64,000 nucleotides of DNA from WHSW01 sp963759295 (GCA_963759295.1 CAVWYT010000011.1:372001-436000), one strand, 5' to 3'; shown: positions 1 through 9,443, counted from the stretch's first letter. The notes: generated from the sequence alone by a model not told the origin. Translations and numbers: made by a program.

Positions 1-747
1 CAGATCGGCCTCGAGGTCTTCCTCTATCGCGACTCGACCAAGCAGCAGATCACCGAGCTGGAGCGCAAACTGAACACGCTCCCGCACGTCGACGGCGTCG
101 AGTACTGCTCCCCGGCGTGCGGCAAGAAGCAGCTCGCCGGCGAGCTGAAGGGAGACCTCGCCGAGTCGATCGGCGAGCTGAACTCGAACCCGCTGCCGCC
201 GAAGTTCGACCTCACCCTCGACGATCCCGACAACCTCGAGGCGGTGCGCGCCTCGCTGCTGCCGACCAACGCCGCCGGCAAGCCGACGCCGATCAGCCCC
301 GCGATCGAGCCGCCGATCGGCGAGAGCCGTGAGGACGCGAACAAGATCCGCGAGGTCACGGGCGCGGTGAAGATCGTTCTGGTCGTGATCGCTTCGCTGC
401 TGCTGATCGCCTCGCTGCTGCTGGTCGCGAACACGATCCGGCTCTCGATCTACGCCCGCCGGCGTGAGGTCGAGGTGATGCAGCTGGTCGGTGCGACCGA
501 CTGGTTCATTCGCTGGCCGTTCATGATCGAGGGCGTGATCGTCGGCGTGGCGGGCGCCGGGTTCGCGGTCGGCCTACTCTTGCTGGGCAAGGTCACCATC
601 GTGGATCCGCTCTCAGACGACTTCGCCCTCGTGGACAATCTCTCGACCATGGGCTTCGGGCCCCTGATCGCGATGCTCGTCGCCGCAGCGGTCCTCGTTT
701 CCGCACTCGGCAGCGGCATCACCTTGCGCCGCTTCCTCCGGGTTTGA
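1..747 (+). CDS. ftsX: Cell-division protein FtsX, C-terminal part (5' truncated by window)
   Basis: The frame is open from base 1 and ends at TGA 745-747, so the start lies outside the window. The first ~115 visible residues are a soluble extracytoplasmic domain. Three hydrophobic segments follow at about residues 121-143, 177-197 and 222-240, which is the second half of the four-helix FtsX topology. The short segment EVEVMQLVGATDWFIRWPF after the first helix is typical of FtsX. In the family, FtsX pairs with the ATPase FtsE and controls peptidoglycan hydrolases at the division site. The stop overlaps the TTG start of the next gene by four bases, so the two are translationally coupled. Confidence 0.93.
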   Translation, partial: QIGLEVFLYRDSTKQQITELERKLNTLPHVDGVEYCSPACGKKQLAGELKGDLAESIGELNSNPLPPKFDLTLDDPDNLEAVRASLLPTNAAGKPTPISPAIEPPIGESREDANKIREVTGAVKIVLVVIASLLLIASLLLVANTIRLSIYARRREVEVMQLVGATDWFIRWPFMIEGVIVGVAGAGFAVGLLLLGKVTIVDPLSDDFALVDNLSTMGFGPLIAMLVAAAVLVSALGSGITLRRFLRV

Positions 748-1916
748 GCACGGGCGAGAGCCGGTTCGGGGCCGGCCTGGTCGCCGGCCTGGCGCTCGGG
801 CTGGTGGTCGCGACCGCTGCCGGGCTGCTCAGCGGGTTGTTCGGCTCCGATGACGACCGCGATCCCGTGGCCCAGGCTCGCGACGTGATCGAGTCGCGCT
901 ACTTCGAGGATCCGGACACCCAGGAGCTCGACGACGCCTCGATCCGGGGCATGGTCGGCGAGCTCCGCCAGCGCTACGACGACCGCTTCTCCCACTATCT
1001 CGACGCCGAGGAGCTGACCGCCTTCGAGTCGGTGACCTCGGGCCGGTTCGCCGGGGTCGGGCTGGCGGTCACCGAGGTCCCGAAGGGGCTGCGGATCGGC
1101 GTCGTCTACCCCGAGACGCCGGCGAAGCGCGCCGGCCTCGAGGTCGGCGACGTGATCACGGCGGTCGACGGGGAGTCGATCGCCGGGGTCCCCTCCGAGG
1201 CCTCGACCGCCCGGATCAAGGGGCCGGTCGGCACCGAGGTCTCGCTCCGGGTCCTGCCGGCCGGCGGCGGCGAGCCGCGCGAGATCGAGGTCGAGCGGGC
1301 CGACGTGCGAATTCCGGCGGTGCAGGGCGAGCTCAGGCGCGTCGACGGCCGCCCGGTCGCCTACGTTCGCTTCGCGACCTTCAGCGAGGGAGCCCATGGC
1401 GAGCTTCGCGAGACGGTCGAGCGCCTCTACCGCCGCGGCGCGGAGGGGTTGGTGCTCGACCTGCGCGGCAACGGAGGCGGGCTCCTCAACGAGGCGGTGC
1501 TCTCGGCGAGCGTGTTCGTCGACGACGGCAACATCGTCTCGACCCGCAGTCGCACCCAGGGCGATCAGGACTATGCGGCGGTGGGCGACGCGATCGAGCC
1601 GCGACCGACGGCGGTGCTCGTCGATCGAGGCACGGCCTCGGCGGCGGAGATCCTCGCCGCGGCGCTTCAGGAGTACGACCTCGCGACGGTCGTCGGGACG
1701 CGGACCTTCGGCAAGGGCACCTTTCAGCAGATCCTGCGCCTGCCCGCCGGGGGGGCGCTCGATCTCACCGAGGGCGAGTACCTGACCGCCGACGGCACCT
1801 CGATCCTGGGAACGGGCGTCGAGCCGCAGGTTCGCCTCCGCGACGCCGACACGGCCAAGGCGCTCGATCGAGCCCTGCAGGTGGTCGACGCGCAGGCCCG
1901 CGGCGCCGGGCCTTGA
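744..1916 (+). CDS. S41 family carboxyl-terminal processing protease with PDZ domain
   Basis: This 390-residue protein has an N-terminal hydrophobic anchor (about residues 12-35), a PDZ domain (about 90-165, including GVGLAV and GLEVGDVITAVDG) and an S41 catalytic domain. The Ser-Lys dyad is visible as Ser299 in GTASAAE and Lys324 in TFGKGT, the usual ~25-residue spacing. The family cleaves exported proteins near their C termini outside the membrane. The TTG start overlaps the ftsX stop as TTGA, and the stop overlaps the next TTG in the same way. Linkage to ftsX suggests a cell-envelope role, which is inference. Confidence 0.93.
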   Translation: MSTGESRFGAGLVAGLALGLVVATAAGLLSGLFGSDDDRDPVAQARDVIESRYFEDPDTQELDDASIRGMVGELRQRYDDRFSHYLDAEELTAFESVTSGRFAGVGLAVTEVPKGLRIGVVYPETPAKRAGLEVGDVITAVDGESIAGVPSEASTARIKGPVGTEVSLRVLPAGGGEPREIEVERADVRIPAVQGELRRVDGRPVAYVRFATFSEGAHGELRETVERLYRRGAEGLVLDLRGNGGGLLNEAVLSASVFVDDGNIVSTRSRTQGDQDYAAVGDAIEPRPTAVLVDRGTASAAEILAAALQEYDLATVVGTRTFGKGTFQQILRLPAGGALDLTEGEYLTADGTSILGTGVEPQVRLRDADTAKALDRALQVVDAQARGAGP

Positions 1917-3637
1917 GCCGCTCGGTCGCGGTCGTCTCGCGGCGGGGCCGCTTCCAGGTCGCCGAGCCGCTGTTCGAGCGCGGCTCGCAGCTGGGCTTGG
2001 TTCGTGGATCGCTGCGGGTGCGCCCCGGCGAGATGGTGCTGGTCGAGCAGCGCGGCCGGGGAGCGCGCGTCGTCGAGCGGCTCGGCGACCCGCGGACGGC
2101 TCGCGACGTGGTCGGCGCCCTGCTCTCCGAGCGCGGCCTCGAGCGCGGCTTCGACGCCGGCCTCGAACGCGAGGCGAGCGCGGCCTCCGCCGATGCGCGC
2201 GAGCACGCCGCCGGCCGGCGCGACCTCACCGGGCTCGCCACCTTCACGGTCGACCCGGCCACCGCGCGGGACTTCGACGACGCCGTCTCGGCAGCCGCCG
2301 AGGGGGACTCGATCCGTCTCTGGATCCACATCGCCGACGTCGCGGCGCACGTGCGACCGGGTTCGGAGCTCGATCGAGAGGCGCTGCGGCGAGCGAACAG
2401 CGTCTACGTCCCGGGCACGGTCGAGCCGATGCTGCCGCGGGCGCTGAGCGATGGAGCCTGCAGCCTGAGCCCGGATGTCGAGCGCCTCGCCGTCACCGCG
2501 GAGGTCGTGATCGGAGCCGGCGGCGACCCTCGCTCGGCGAGCTTCTACCGCAGCCGGATCCGCTCCGACCATCGGCTCTCCTACGACCAGCTCGACGATT
2601 ACTTCGCGGGCCGGGTCGCGCCGCCGGAGGCGATCGCCGAGCCGCTCGGCCTGGCCCGGCGGGCGGCCGCGGCGCTGACCGGGAGGCGCACCGGGACGTC
2701 GCTCGAGATCTCGAGCCGCGAGCCCGAGTTCGAGTTCGACTCCGACGGGCACGTCGTCGCCGCGCACTCGGTCGAGCAGACCGAGGCCCACCGGCTGATC
2801 GAGCAGCTGATGATCCTCGCCAACGAGCGCGTCGCCGAGACCTGCGAGCGCCGCCGCACGCCGACGCTGTACCGGGTCCACGAGGCGCCCGACCCGGCCC
2901 GGATCGAGGTCCTGTTCGCGCAGCTCGCCGCGCTCGACATCCCCACCCCGCCGCTGCCCGAGAACCCGTCGCCGAGCCGGGCGGGCGAGCTCGCCTCGGA
3001 GGCGAGCCGGCTGGTCGCGCGCGAGGCCGAGCGCCGCGGGCACGGCCGCGCCGCGTATACATCACTCGTGCTCCGCTCGCTCAAGCAGGCCGCCTACAGC
3101 GATCGCAACCTCGGCCACACCGGCCTCGGCAGCCCCGCCTACTGCCACTTCACCTCGCCGATCAGGCGCTACCCGGACCTGATCGCGCATCGCGCGCTGC
3201 TCTCCGGGCTCGGCGGCGAGGAGGCCGAGCCCGAGCGGGCCGCGGTGCGTGAGGCGGGCGTCTGGTGCTCGGAGCGCGAGCGCGAGGCGGTTCGCATCGA
3301 GCGCGATGCCGACCGCGCCTGCGCCGCGTTCCTGCTCGAGCGCGAGCTGTTCGAGGTCGGGCCCCGGCACGAGTTCGCCGGCGAGGTCTCGGGTGTGATC
3401 GGGGCCGGCGCGTTCGTTCGTTTCGCCGGCGAGCTCGCCGACGTCTACGAGGGATTCGTGCCCGCGCGGCGGCTGCGCGGCGAGCGCTTCGAGCTCAACC
3501 GGACCGAGACGGCGATCGTCGGGACCCGCAGCGGCAGGACGCTGAGGCTCGGAGACCCGGTGAAGGTGACCGTCGAAGGGGTTGAGGCGGCACGCGGTCG
3601 CGTCGACCTGCTGCCGGCGGACGAGGGGGTCGGATGA
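1913..3637 (+). CDS. RNB-domain exoribonuclease (RNase R/RNase II family)
   Basis: This 574-residue 3'-5' exoribonuclease has an RNB catalytic domain starting near residue 105. The metal-binding aspartates are in DPATARDFDDAV, and HFTSPIRRYPDL lies further on. A C-terminal S1 RNA-binding domain (about 480-570) follows. It is shorter than typical RNase R (700-800 residues) because the N-terminal cold-shock domains are missing. The TTG start overlaps the protease stop. The stop overlaps the smpB ATG, which fits the known cooperation of RNase R with tmRNA-SmpB in removing stalled mRNAs. Confidence 0.93.
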   Translation: MSRSVAVVSRRGRFQVAEPLFERGSQLGLVRGSLRVRPGEMVLVEQRGRGARVVERLGDPRTARDVVGALLSERGLERGFDAGLEREASAASADAREHAAGRRDLTGLATFTVDPATARDFDDAVSAAAEGDSIRLWIHIADVAAHVRPGSELDREALRRANSVYVPGTVEPMLPRALSDGACSLSPDVERLAVTAEVVIGAGGDPRSASFYRSRIRSDHRLSYDQLDDYFAGRVAPPEAIAEPLGLARRAAAALTGRRTGTSLEISSREPEFEFDSDGHVVAAHSVEQTEAHRLIEQLMILANERVAETCERRRTPTLYRVHEAPDPARIEVLFAQLAALDIPTPPLPENPSPSRAGELASEASRLVAREAERRGHGRAAYTSLVLRSLKQAAYSDRNLGHTGLGSPAYCHFTSPIRRYPDLIAHRALLSGLGGEEAEPERAAVREAGVWCSEREREAVRIERDADRACAAFLLERELFEVGPRHEFAGEVSGVIGAGAFVRFAGELADVYEGFVPARRLRGERFELNRTETAIVGTRSGRTLRLGDPVKVTVEGVEAARGRVDLLPADEGVG

Positions 3638-4116
3638 GCAAGAAGCGTGGCAAGCGAAAGGCGGCCGCCGGCGACGTGGCGACCAACCGGCGTGCCTCGC
3701 ACGACTACGAGCTGATCGAGAGGATCGAGTGCGGGATCGAGCTCCAGGGCAGCGAGGTGAAGTCGCTGCGCGAGGGCAAGACCCAGATCGGCGACGCCTA
3801 CGCGACGATCGAGGGCGGCGAGGTGTGGCTGAGAAAGGCCCACATCCCAACGTATGACCCGGCGAGCATCGAGAACCACGATCCCGAGCGGCCGCGGAAG
3901 CTGCTCCTGCACCGCTACGAGATCGAGCGGCTGATCGGGCGTCTGCAGCGCAAGGGGCAGACCCTGGTACCGACGCGGATCTACTTCAAGGGCTCGCGCG
4001 CGAAGGTCGAGCTGGCGGTAGCGCGCGGCAAGGAGAGACGCGATCGCCGGCGCGAGATCCGCGATCGCGACATCCGCCGCGAGGTCGAGCGCGAGGTCCG
4101 CCACCGGCTGCGCTGA
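3634..4116 (+). CDS. smpB: SsrA-binding protein SmpB
   Basis: This 160-residue protein has the SmpB core: a helix entering with YELIERIECGIEL, then GSEVKSLREGK, followed by LLLHRYEIERL and TLVPTRIYFKG. The basic C-terminal tail, rich in Arg and Lys, mimics an mRNA codon helix in the ribosomal decoding centre. It binds tmRNA and delivers it to stalled ribosomes. The ATG overlaps the preceding TGA (ATGA), making it the fourth gene of the ftsX operon. Its RNA partner ssrA is at 9,010-9,379 on the other strand. Confidence 0.97.
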   Translation: MSKKRGKRKAAAGDVATNRRASHDYELIERIECGIELQGSEVKSLREGKTQIGDAYATIEGGEVWLRKAHIPTYDPASIENHDPERPRKLLLHRYEIERLIGRLQRKGQTLVPTRIYFKGSRAKVELAVARGKERRDRRREIRDRDIRREVEREVRHRLR

Positions 4117-4193
4117 GCCCGGGCCCGCGCGCAGCGTCGACCCGCGGGCGAACCGTCGGACGATTGTCGCGTCGCCGTGCGACGATAGCTCCG

Positions 4194-5196
4194 ATGCGCT
4201 CATTCAGGCTCGAACGCAAGAACAGGCAGAAGCCGGCCGAGGCGCAGGTCGAATCCGGGCCCACGGCGACGCCCCTCTCGGCCCCCGAGTCGGTCGCCGA
4301 CGAACGACGAAGGCGCGATCCGCGAAGCTGCCGAGCGCGAGGCACTGGTGCGCCTCGAGGAGGCCGAGCGCCGCAGCGATGCCGAGCGCGCAGGCGCCGC
4401 GCCGCCATCGCCCGACGCCCCCGCCCCGGTCGCCGAGCGCGAGCTGACCTTTGACCGCGCCGAGGAGGAGCGCCTCGCTCGCGAGCTGACCGAGACCGAG
4501 ACCCGGCTGACCGAGGACGAGCGGCGAACGGTCGACGCGCTCGAGCGCGCGGCTGCGCGGCTGCGCGAGGCCGAGTCGCGCGCCGCGGCGGCCGAGGAGC
4601 GCGCCCAACGCGCGGAGCGCCTGGCGGCCGTCAAGGCCGAGGAGAGCGAGCGCGCCGAACGGCTGCGCGAGATGCTCGACCGGATCGCCGAGGCCGAGCG
4701 GCGCGCCGGCTCCGCGGAGGAGCGAGCCCGCGCGGCGGTCGTCAAAGCATCCGAGCCGCTGCCGGAGATCGACATCAGCCTGCTCGAGCACGAGCCCCGG
4801 CCGCCGGGAACCGCCCCGGCACCCGGGCCGCCGGCGCGCTTGGCGGGAGACCTCGATCCGGCGCAGAGCGGCCCGCGCCACGATCCCGATTCCCCGCACG
4901 GCGACGCCGTGCTCGAGCCGACGCCGCCACCGGCGAGTCCGCCGACCGAGGGGGCCAAGGCTCCGGTTCCCGACCCGGCCGCGCCAGCGCCCGCCGGGGT
5001 CGAGCAGGGCGTTGCCTCGCTCAACTCGGCGACCTACGAGCAGCTCCGTTCGCTCGGCCTGTCGGTGACTCAGACCGGTCGGCTGCTCGCACACCGCGAG
5101 CGCCACGGCGACTTCGGCTCGGTCGAGGACATCGACCGGATCCCCGGCTTCTCCCGGTCGATGATCGACGAGCTCAAGCGGCGGCTCGCCCTCTGA
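4194..5196 (+). CDS. Coiled-coil protein with C-terminal helix-hairpin-helix, +1 shift near 4308
   Basis: The start is ATG 4194 (MRSFRLERKNRQ). The frame then needs one base skipped near 4308 (cga-[c]-gaa) to continue into EGAIREAAEREALVRLEEAE. The product is about 334 residues. A long Glu/Arg/Ala-rich coiled coil spans roughly residues 40-190 and a Pro/Ala-rich linker reaches about 270. The end is ComEA-like HhH: LNSATYEQLRSLGL then GSVEDIDRIPGFS. HhH motifs usually bind DNA non-specifically, but here the role is unknown. Without the shift the coding region would start internally at 4348 and lose the first ~50 residues. Confidence 0.7.
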
Positions 5197-5206
5197 CCGT
5201 GGGGAC

Positions 5207-6580
5207 CTAGAGCCCGTACTCCTCGAGCAGGCGCAGCCACAACTCGCTGCGGGTCGGGAACGCGGGCACCGCATGCCAGAGCCGGTCGAGGGGCACCTCG
5301 CCGGTGACGGCGATCGTCGCCGCGTGCAGCGACTCGGCGATCGCCGGTCCGACGAAGGTCGCGCCGACCAAAATCCGCCGGTCCTCGTCGACGACGATCC
5401 GGGACGTACCCGGTGCGTTGCGGCCGACGAAGCTCGCGCCCGCGGTGGCGGCGGTCGCGACGTCCACCGCCCGTGCTCTGATTCCCGTCTTCTCGGCGCC
5501 GGCGAGGGTGCGGCCGACCGCCGCCAGCTGGGGCTCGGTGAACACGATCCGCGGCGACCCGAGCCGGTCGCAGGTCGCGATCGCATCGGCGTTGCCGCGG
5601 ATCTGATCGGCGGCGACCCGAGCCTGGTACTTGCCCATGTGGGTGAGCAGCGCCCTGCCGTTGGCGTCGCCGATCGCGTACAGCCAGTCCGAGCCCCCGA
5701 CCCGCATTCGGTCGTCGACCTCGACGTAGCCACCCGGCTCGACGCCGACCGTCTCCAACCCGAGCTCCGCGGTCCTGGGCCGCCGGCCGACGGCGACGAG
5801 CAACTCGTCGCCGCGGACGCTGTCGCCACCCTCGAGCTCGAGCGTGACCTGGCCCGCGGCGCCGCGCGACGCTCGGGTCGCGCGGGCCGCGGTCCTCACC
5901 TCGACCCCGGAGGACTCGAGCCCCGCGGCGATCTGCTCGCCGGCGAACGGCTCCTCGGTCACGAGCAGGCGATCGGCCGCCTCGACCACGGTGACGCTCG
6001 AGCCGAGGCTGCTCCACGCCTGGGCCATCTCGACTCCGACGACCCCGCCGCCAAGGATCAGCAAGCGGCCGGGGACCTCCGCGGCGGTGGTCGCCTCGCG
6101 ATTAGTCCACGGACGGGCCTCGGCGAGGCCGTCGATCGGCGGCACCGCCGCCGATGTGCCGGTGGCGATCACCACCGCGCGCCGGGCGCGGATCCGGCGC
6201 TCGCCGACGGTGACCAGGCGCTCGCCGTCGAGCCGTGCGCGGCCGCGGATCGGCTCGACCCCGCGATCCTCGAGCCACGGCAGCTGGCTCGAGTCCTGAC
6301 GATCGTGGATCACCTGATCGCGGCGGCGCAAGACCGGCTCGGGGTCGAGGTCGCCGGCAATCAGCTCCGCCACCCCCGGCACCCGCGCCGTCTCCGCGAG
6401 CAACTCGGCGGGTCGCAGCAGGGCCTTCGAGGGCATGCAGGCGTAGTAGGAGCACTCGCCGCCGATCAGCTCCTGCTCGACCAGGGCCACCTCGAGCCCG
6501 CCCTCGGCTGAACGCCCCGCGCAGACCTCCCCCGCGGGCCCGGCGCCGATCACGATCACGTCGAATTCGCCGTCGCTCAT
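5207..6580 (-). CDS. FAD-dependent pyridine nucleotide-disulfide oxidoreductase (dihydrolipoamide dehydrogenase-like)
   Basis: The ~457-residue flavoprotein has an N-terminal FAD motif (VIVIGAGPAGEVCAG), a redox-active disulfide (GGECSYYACMPSK, CX4C) and an NAD-binding motif (LLILGGGVVGVEMA). The second FAD motif is YAIGDANG. The C-terminal dimerization domain contains HAVPAFPTRSE, which supplies the catalytic His-Glu pair. The family includes dihydrolipoamide, mercuric and mycothione reductases, and the substrate cannot be assigned. No 2-oxoacid dehydrogenase genes are adjacent. ATG 6580 was preferred to GTG 6583, which sits directly on the GGAGG. Confidence 0.88.
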   Translation of the reverse strand: MSDGEFDVIVIGAGPAGEVCAGRSAEGGLEVALVEQELIGGECSYYACMPSKALLRPAELLAETARVPGVAELIAGDLDPEPVLRRRDQVIHDRQDSSQLPWLEDRGVEPIRGRARLDGERLVTVGERRIRARRAVVIATGTSAAVPPIDGLAEARPWTNREATTAAEVPGRLLILGGGVVGVEMAQAWSSLGSSVTVVEAADRLLVTEEPFAGEQIAAGLESSGVEVRTAARATRASRGAAGQVTLELEGGDSVRGDELLVAVGRRPRTAELGLETVGVEPGGYVEVDDRMRVGGSDWLYAIGDANGRALLTHMGKYQARVAADQIRGNADAIATCDRLGSPRIVFTEPQLAAVGRTLAGAEKTGIRARAVDVATAATAGASFVGRNAPGTSRIVVDEDRRILVGATFVGPAIAESLHAATIAVTGEVPLDRLWHAVPAFPTRSELWLRLLEEYGL

Positions 6581-6648
6581 CACACCTCCGTCGAAGAGCT
6601 CACCTCGCCAGCATTACCGACGCGACGCAAATCGGGTAGGAAGACGCC

Positions 6649-8088
6649 ATGGCCAAGGGCAAGCAGAAGCTCGCCCGCTACCGCGAGAAGCGCTCCTTCG
6701 ACCGCACCCCGGAGCCGGGCGGCACGCCGAGCGGCGACGCCGCGGCGCGCGACAACCGCTTCGTGATCCAGGAGCACCATGCGCGACGCCTTCACTGGGA
6801 CTTCCGGCTCGAGCGTGACGGCGTGCTCGTCTCATGGGCGCTGCCGCGCGGGGTGCCGGACGACCCCGAGCACAACCGGCTCGCGGTTCACACAGAGGAC
6901 CACCCGCTCGACTACATCGACTTCGCGGGGGAGATCCCGAAGGGCCAGTACGGCGGCGGGAAGGTGACGATCTGGGACGCGGGGACCTACGAGGCGGAGA
7001 AGTTCGAGCCCGACAAGGTCGTCGTCCGGCTCCAGGGAAAGCGCGTCAGCGGCCGCTATGCCCTGTTTCGAACCCGCGGCGAGGATTGGATGATCCACCG
7101 CATGGACGAGCGCCCCGCGGACGTCGATCCCTTCCCCGAGCGGATCGAGCCGATGAAGGCGACGCTGGCGGAGTTGCCCGGCGACGATCGGGGCTGGGGC
7201 CATGAGATCAAGTGGGACGGGGTGCGGGCGATCGCCTACTGCGCGCCCGGTCACCTGACGTTGGAGAGCCGCAGCCTGCGTGAGATCACCAGGCAGTACC
7301 CCGAGGTCGGGGCGATCCTGCTCGAGCTCGACGGCGAGCCGGTGGTGCTCGACGGCGAGCTGGTCGCCTTCGAGCGGGGCCGGCCGAGCTTCCAGCGGCT
7401 CCAGCGCCGGATGCACGTCGCCTCCGACGCCGAGGTCCGCCGCCGCATGGGCGACACCCCGGTGACCTACGTGATCTTCGACCTGCTCTACGCCGGCGGC
7501 GAGTCGCTGCTCGACCGCCCCTACGAGCAGCGGCGCGAGCGCCTCGAGGCGCTCCGGCTCGACGGCGAGAGCTGGCAGACGCCCACCTACCACCGTGGCG
7601 ACGGCGCCGCCCTGCTGGCGGCGAGCCGCGCCCAGGGACTGGAGGGGATCGTCGCCAAGCGCCTCGACTCACCCTACCGTCCGGGCAAGCGCGGGCGCGA
7701 CTGGCTGAAGATCAAGAACGTCCGCAGCCAGGAGCTGGTGATCGGCGGCTGGCTGCCGGGCAAGGGCCGGCGCGAGGGCGAGCTCGGCGCGCTGCTCGTC
7801 GGCTATCACGACGAGGGCAGGCTGCGCTACGCGGGCAAGGTCGGAACGGGGTTCGACGCAGCGGATTTGAAGCTGCTGCGCGAGCGCCTGGCCCGGCTGG
7901 AGTCGGACGCCAGCCCCTTCGAGGGCCGCCAGCCGGAGCGCGGCGCGCGGTTCGTCGACCCGAAGCTGGTCGCCGAGATCGACTTCGGCGAGTGGACGAA
8001 CGCGGGCACGCTTCGCCATCCGTCGTTCAAGGGACTGCGCGACGACAAGCCGGCCGCGGAGGTGGTCCGCGAGGAGCCCGCTGCCTAG
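6649..8088 (+). CDS. LigD-type 3'-phosphoesterase and ATP-dependent DNA ligase fusion
   Basis: This 479-residue protein has two domains. The N-terminal ~165 residues form a LigD 3'-phosphoesterase (FVIQEHHARRLHWDFRLE). From about residue 170 a ligase domain begins with motif I EIKWDGVRA, whose Lys is adenylated, followed by GLEGIVAKR and DWLKIK. The C-terminal OB fold includes RYAGKVGTGFD. In bacterial non-homologous end joining LigD usually also carries a polymerase domain, which is absent here, and no ku gene is in the window. It may act with a separate primase-polymerase encoded elsewhere. Confidence 0.92.
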   Translation: MAKGKQKLARYREKRSFDRTPEPGGTPSGDAAARDNRFVIQEHHARRLHWDFRLERDGVLVSWALPRGVPDDPEHNRLAVHTEDHPLDYIDFAGEIPKGQYGGGKVTIWDAGTYEAEKFEPDKVVVRLQGKRVSGRYALFRTRGEDWMIHRMDERPADVDPFPERIEPMKATLAELPGDDRGWGHEIKWDGVRAIAYCAPGHLTLESRSLREITRQYPEVGAILLELDGEPVVLDGELVAFERGRPSFQRLQRRMHVASDAEVRRRMGDTPVTYVIFDLLYAGGESLLDRPYEQRRERLEALRLDGESWQTPTYHRGDGAALLAASRAQGLEGIVAKRLDSPYRPGKRGRDWLKIKNVRSQELVIGGWLPGKGRREGELGALLVGYHDEGRLRYAGKVGTGFDAADLKLLRERLARLESDASPFEGRQPERGARFVDPKLVAEIDFGEWTNAGTLRHPSFKGLRDDKPAAEVVREEPAA

Positions 8089-8090
8089 GC

Positions 8091-8978
8091 TCAGACGTCG
8101 CCGATGCTCTTCTCGAGGAAGGTCTCGACCATCCCGATCGAGAGCAGCGCCGCGAGGCCGAGGTAGACGGCAGCGACCAGCGTCCGGGTGCGCGCCGGCA
8201 CCGCGTGGTAGGCGCGTCCCTCGGGCGTCTTGCGGGCCTTCCACCGCCGCCAGCTCTCGATCCCGCCGAAGACGAGGATCAGGAGCAGGATCGGGCTGGT
8301 GAAGAACACCGTCAGCGCGATCAGGGCGGCGTAGCCCGCGAACCAGATCCACGGCGACAGCGCCGCCATCGCCCGGCCGCCGTCGAGCGGCAGCACCGGC
8401 AGCAGGTTGAAGAGGTTGATGAAGAAGCCGACGTAGGCGAGCGCCTGCCAGAACGCCTCGCCGGTCACCAGCCAGATGACGAGGGGGACAAGCGTGCCGA
8501 GCGTCCCGAGCACCGGCCCGGCAAGCCCGACCCGCGCCTCGGCCGCGGCGTCGTCGCCGAGCGACTTCGCGGCGACCACCGCGCCCAAGAAGGGGATGAA
8601 CATCGGCGCCGAGGCCTTGATCCCCTCGCGCCGCAGCTGGATCACGTGGCCCATCTCGTGGACGAGCAGCAGCAACACGAACCCGACCGCGAACGACCAT
8701 CCCCAGAGCAGGGCGTAGGCGGCGATCGAGACCACCATCGACGCCGACGTGGTCAGGAACTTGATCTTCGGCAGCAGCAGGAGCAGCGCCTTGAGCTTCG
8801 TCGCAAGCAGCAGCGCCGCCGCCCCGATCGGCCCCAACAAGCGCTTCAGGCGATCACGCCAGTCGCCGCGCCCGGAGCCCGGGTGGATCGGCTCGTAATC
8901 TTGCTCCGCGGCGGGGGGCACCGTGGCCGGCGCCCGGGTGCCCCAGCCGGGGGCTGGAAGCTCGTCACTCATCGACAT
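8091..8978 (-). CDS. Membrane metalloprotease, M50 / site-2 protease family
   Basis: This 295-residue membrane protein has the zinc motif HEMGH in LVHEMGHVIQL and the third ligand motif NLLPVLPLDGGRA, both inside hydrophobic segments. There are about six transmembrane stretches between residues 60 and 290 and a cytoplasmic Pro-rich N terminus. The family cleaves peptide bonds within the membrane, often releasing regulators, and no partner is visible nearby. Two in-frame ATGs occur at the start (MSMSDE), so the start is uncertain by two codons. It is convergent with the ligase gene, with 2 bp between them. Confidence 0.88.
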   Translation of the reverse strand: MSMSDELPAPGWGTRAPATVPPAAEQDYEPIHPGSGRGDWRDRLKRLLGPIGAAALLLATKLKALLLLLPKIKFLTTSASMVVSIAAYALLWGWSFAVGFVLLLLVHEMGHVIQLRREGIKASAPMFIPFLGAVVAAKSLGDDAAAEARVGLAGPVLGTLGTLVPLVIWLVTGEAFWQALAYVGFFINLFNLLPVLPLDGGRAMAALSPWIWFAGYAALIALTVFFTSPILLLILVFGGIESWRRWKARKTPEGRAYHAVPARTRTLVAAVYLGLAALLSIGMVETFLEKSIGDV

Positions 8979-9009
8979 CAGGATAGAGCTCGCCGGGTGT
9001 GCGCTTTGA

Positions 9010-9379
9010 TGGAGGCGGTGGGAATTGCACCCACGTCCGCGGTACCTGTTCCGATGCGTCTACGAGCGTTCCCGACGGAGTCTGATCTCGGCCTCCGGTT
9101 CGGTCGATCCGCGGGGCACGTCCCCGGCGCCATACCTTCCTGCAAGGTGTCCCCCTCGGGTCGAAGGTCCTACCTTCGGGGTGAGCCCGCTTGCTGAAGC
9201 CGCTTGACCGGGACGCGGGCTTCCCGGGGCGACTCCCTCACCTAATTAAGCGGCGAGGGCGAACTCGTGATTGGAGTCCGCATTTATGGTTTTCCCGGGT
9301 TTTTTTAACGAGGCCAACCCGAGATCCTCGACTCGCAACACCGGAACGAACGATTCCACGTCGAATCTGGTTCGCCCCC
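9010..9379 (-). ncRNA. ssrA: tmRNA (ssrA)
   Basis: Read on the minus strand, the 5' end GGGGGCGAACCAGATTCGAC pairs with CGCCTCC at the 3' end. The T arm GTGGG-TGCAATT-CCCAC precedes it, giving the tRNA-like domain. An internal frame ends in TAA at 9246-9248 and encodes a tag that reads ADSNHEFALAA if the resume codon is GCG at 9279-9281. The ALAA ending is the usual protease recognition tail. After the discriminator A the genome reads TCA, not CCA, so the CCA end must be added after transcription. SmpB is encoded at 3,634. Confidence 0.95.
9246..9281 (-). other. tmRNA-encoded proteolysis tag reading frame
   Basis: The frame GCG-GAC-TCC-AAT-CAC-GAG and so on, ending TAA, encodes ADSNHEFALAA. 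Choice of the resume codon follows the usual position of a short A/U-rich segment (CCATAAAT) just before it. An Asn codon precedes GCG, so the start could be one codon earlier. Confidence 0.75.
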
Positions 9380-9443
9380 GGTCTGAAGATGATAGCCCCG
9401 GGCCCGCGAATCAGGAAGCGCAGGGGCGTGGAAGGATCCCGGC

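Noticed and set aside
9246..9281. A short open frame in this region as a protein gene
   Set aside because: It is the tag-encoding part of tmRNA, not an independent coding sequence.
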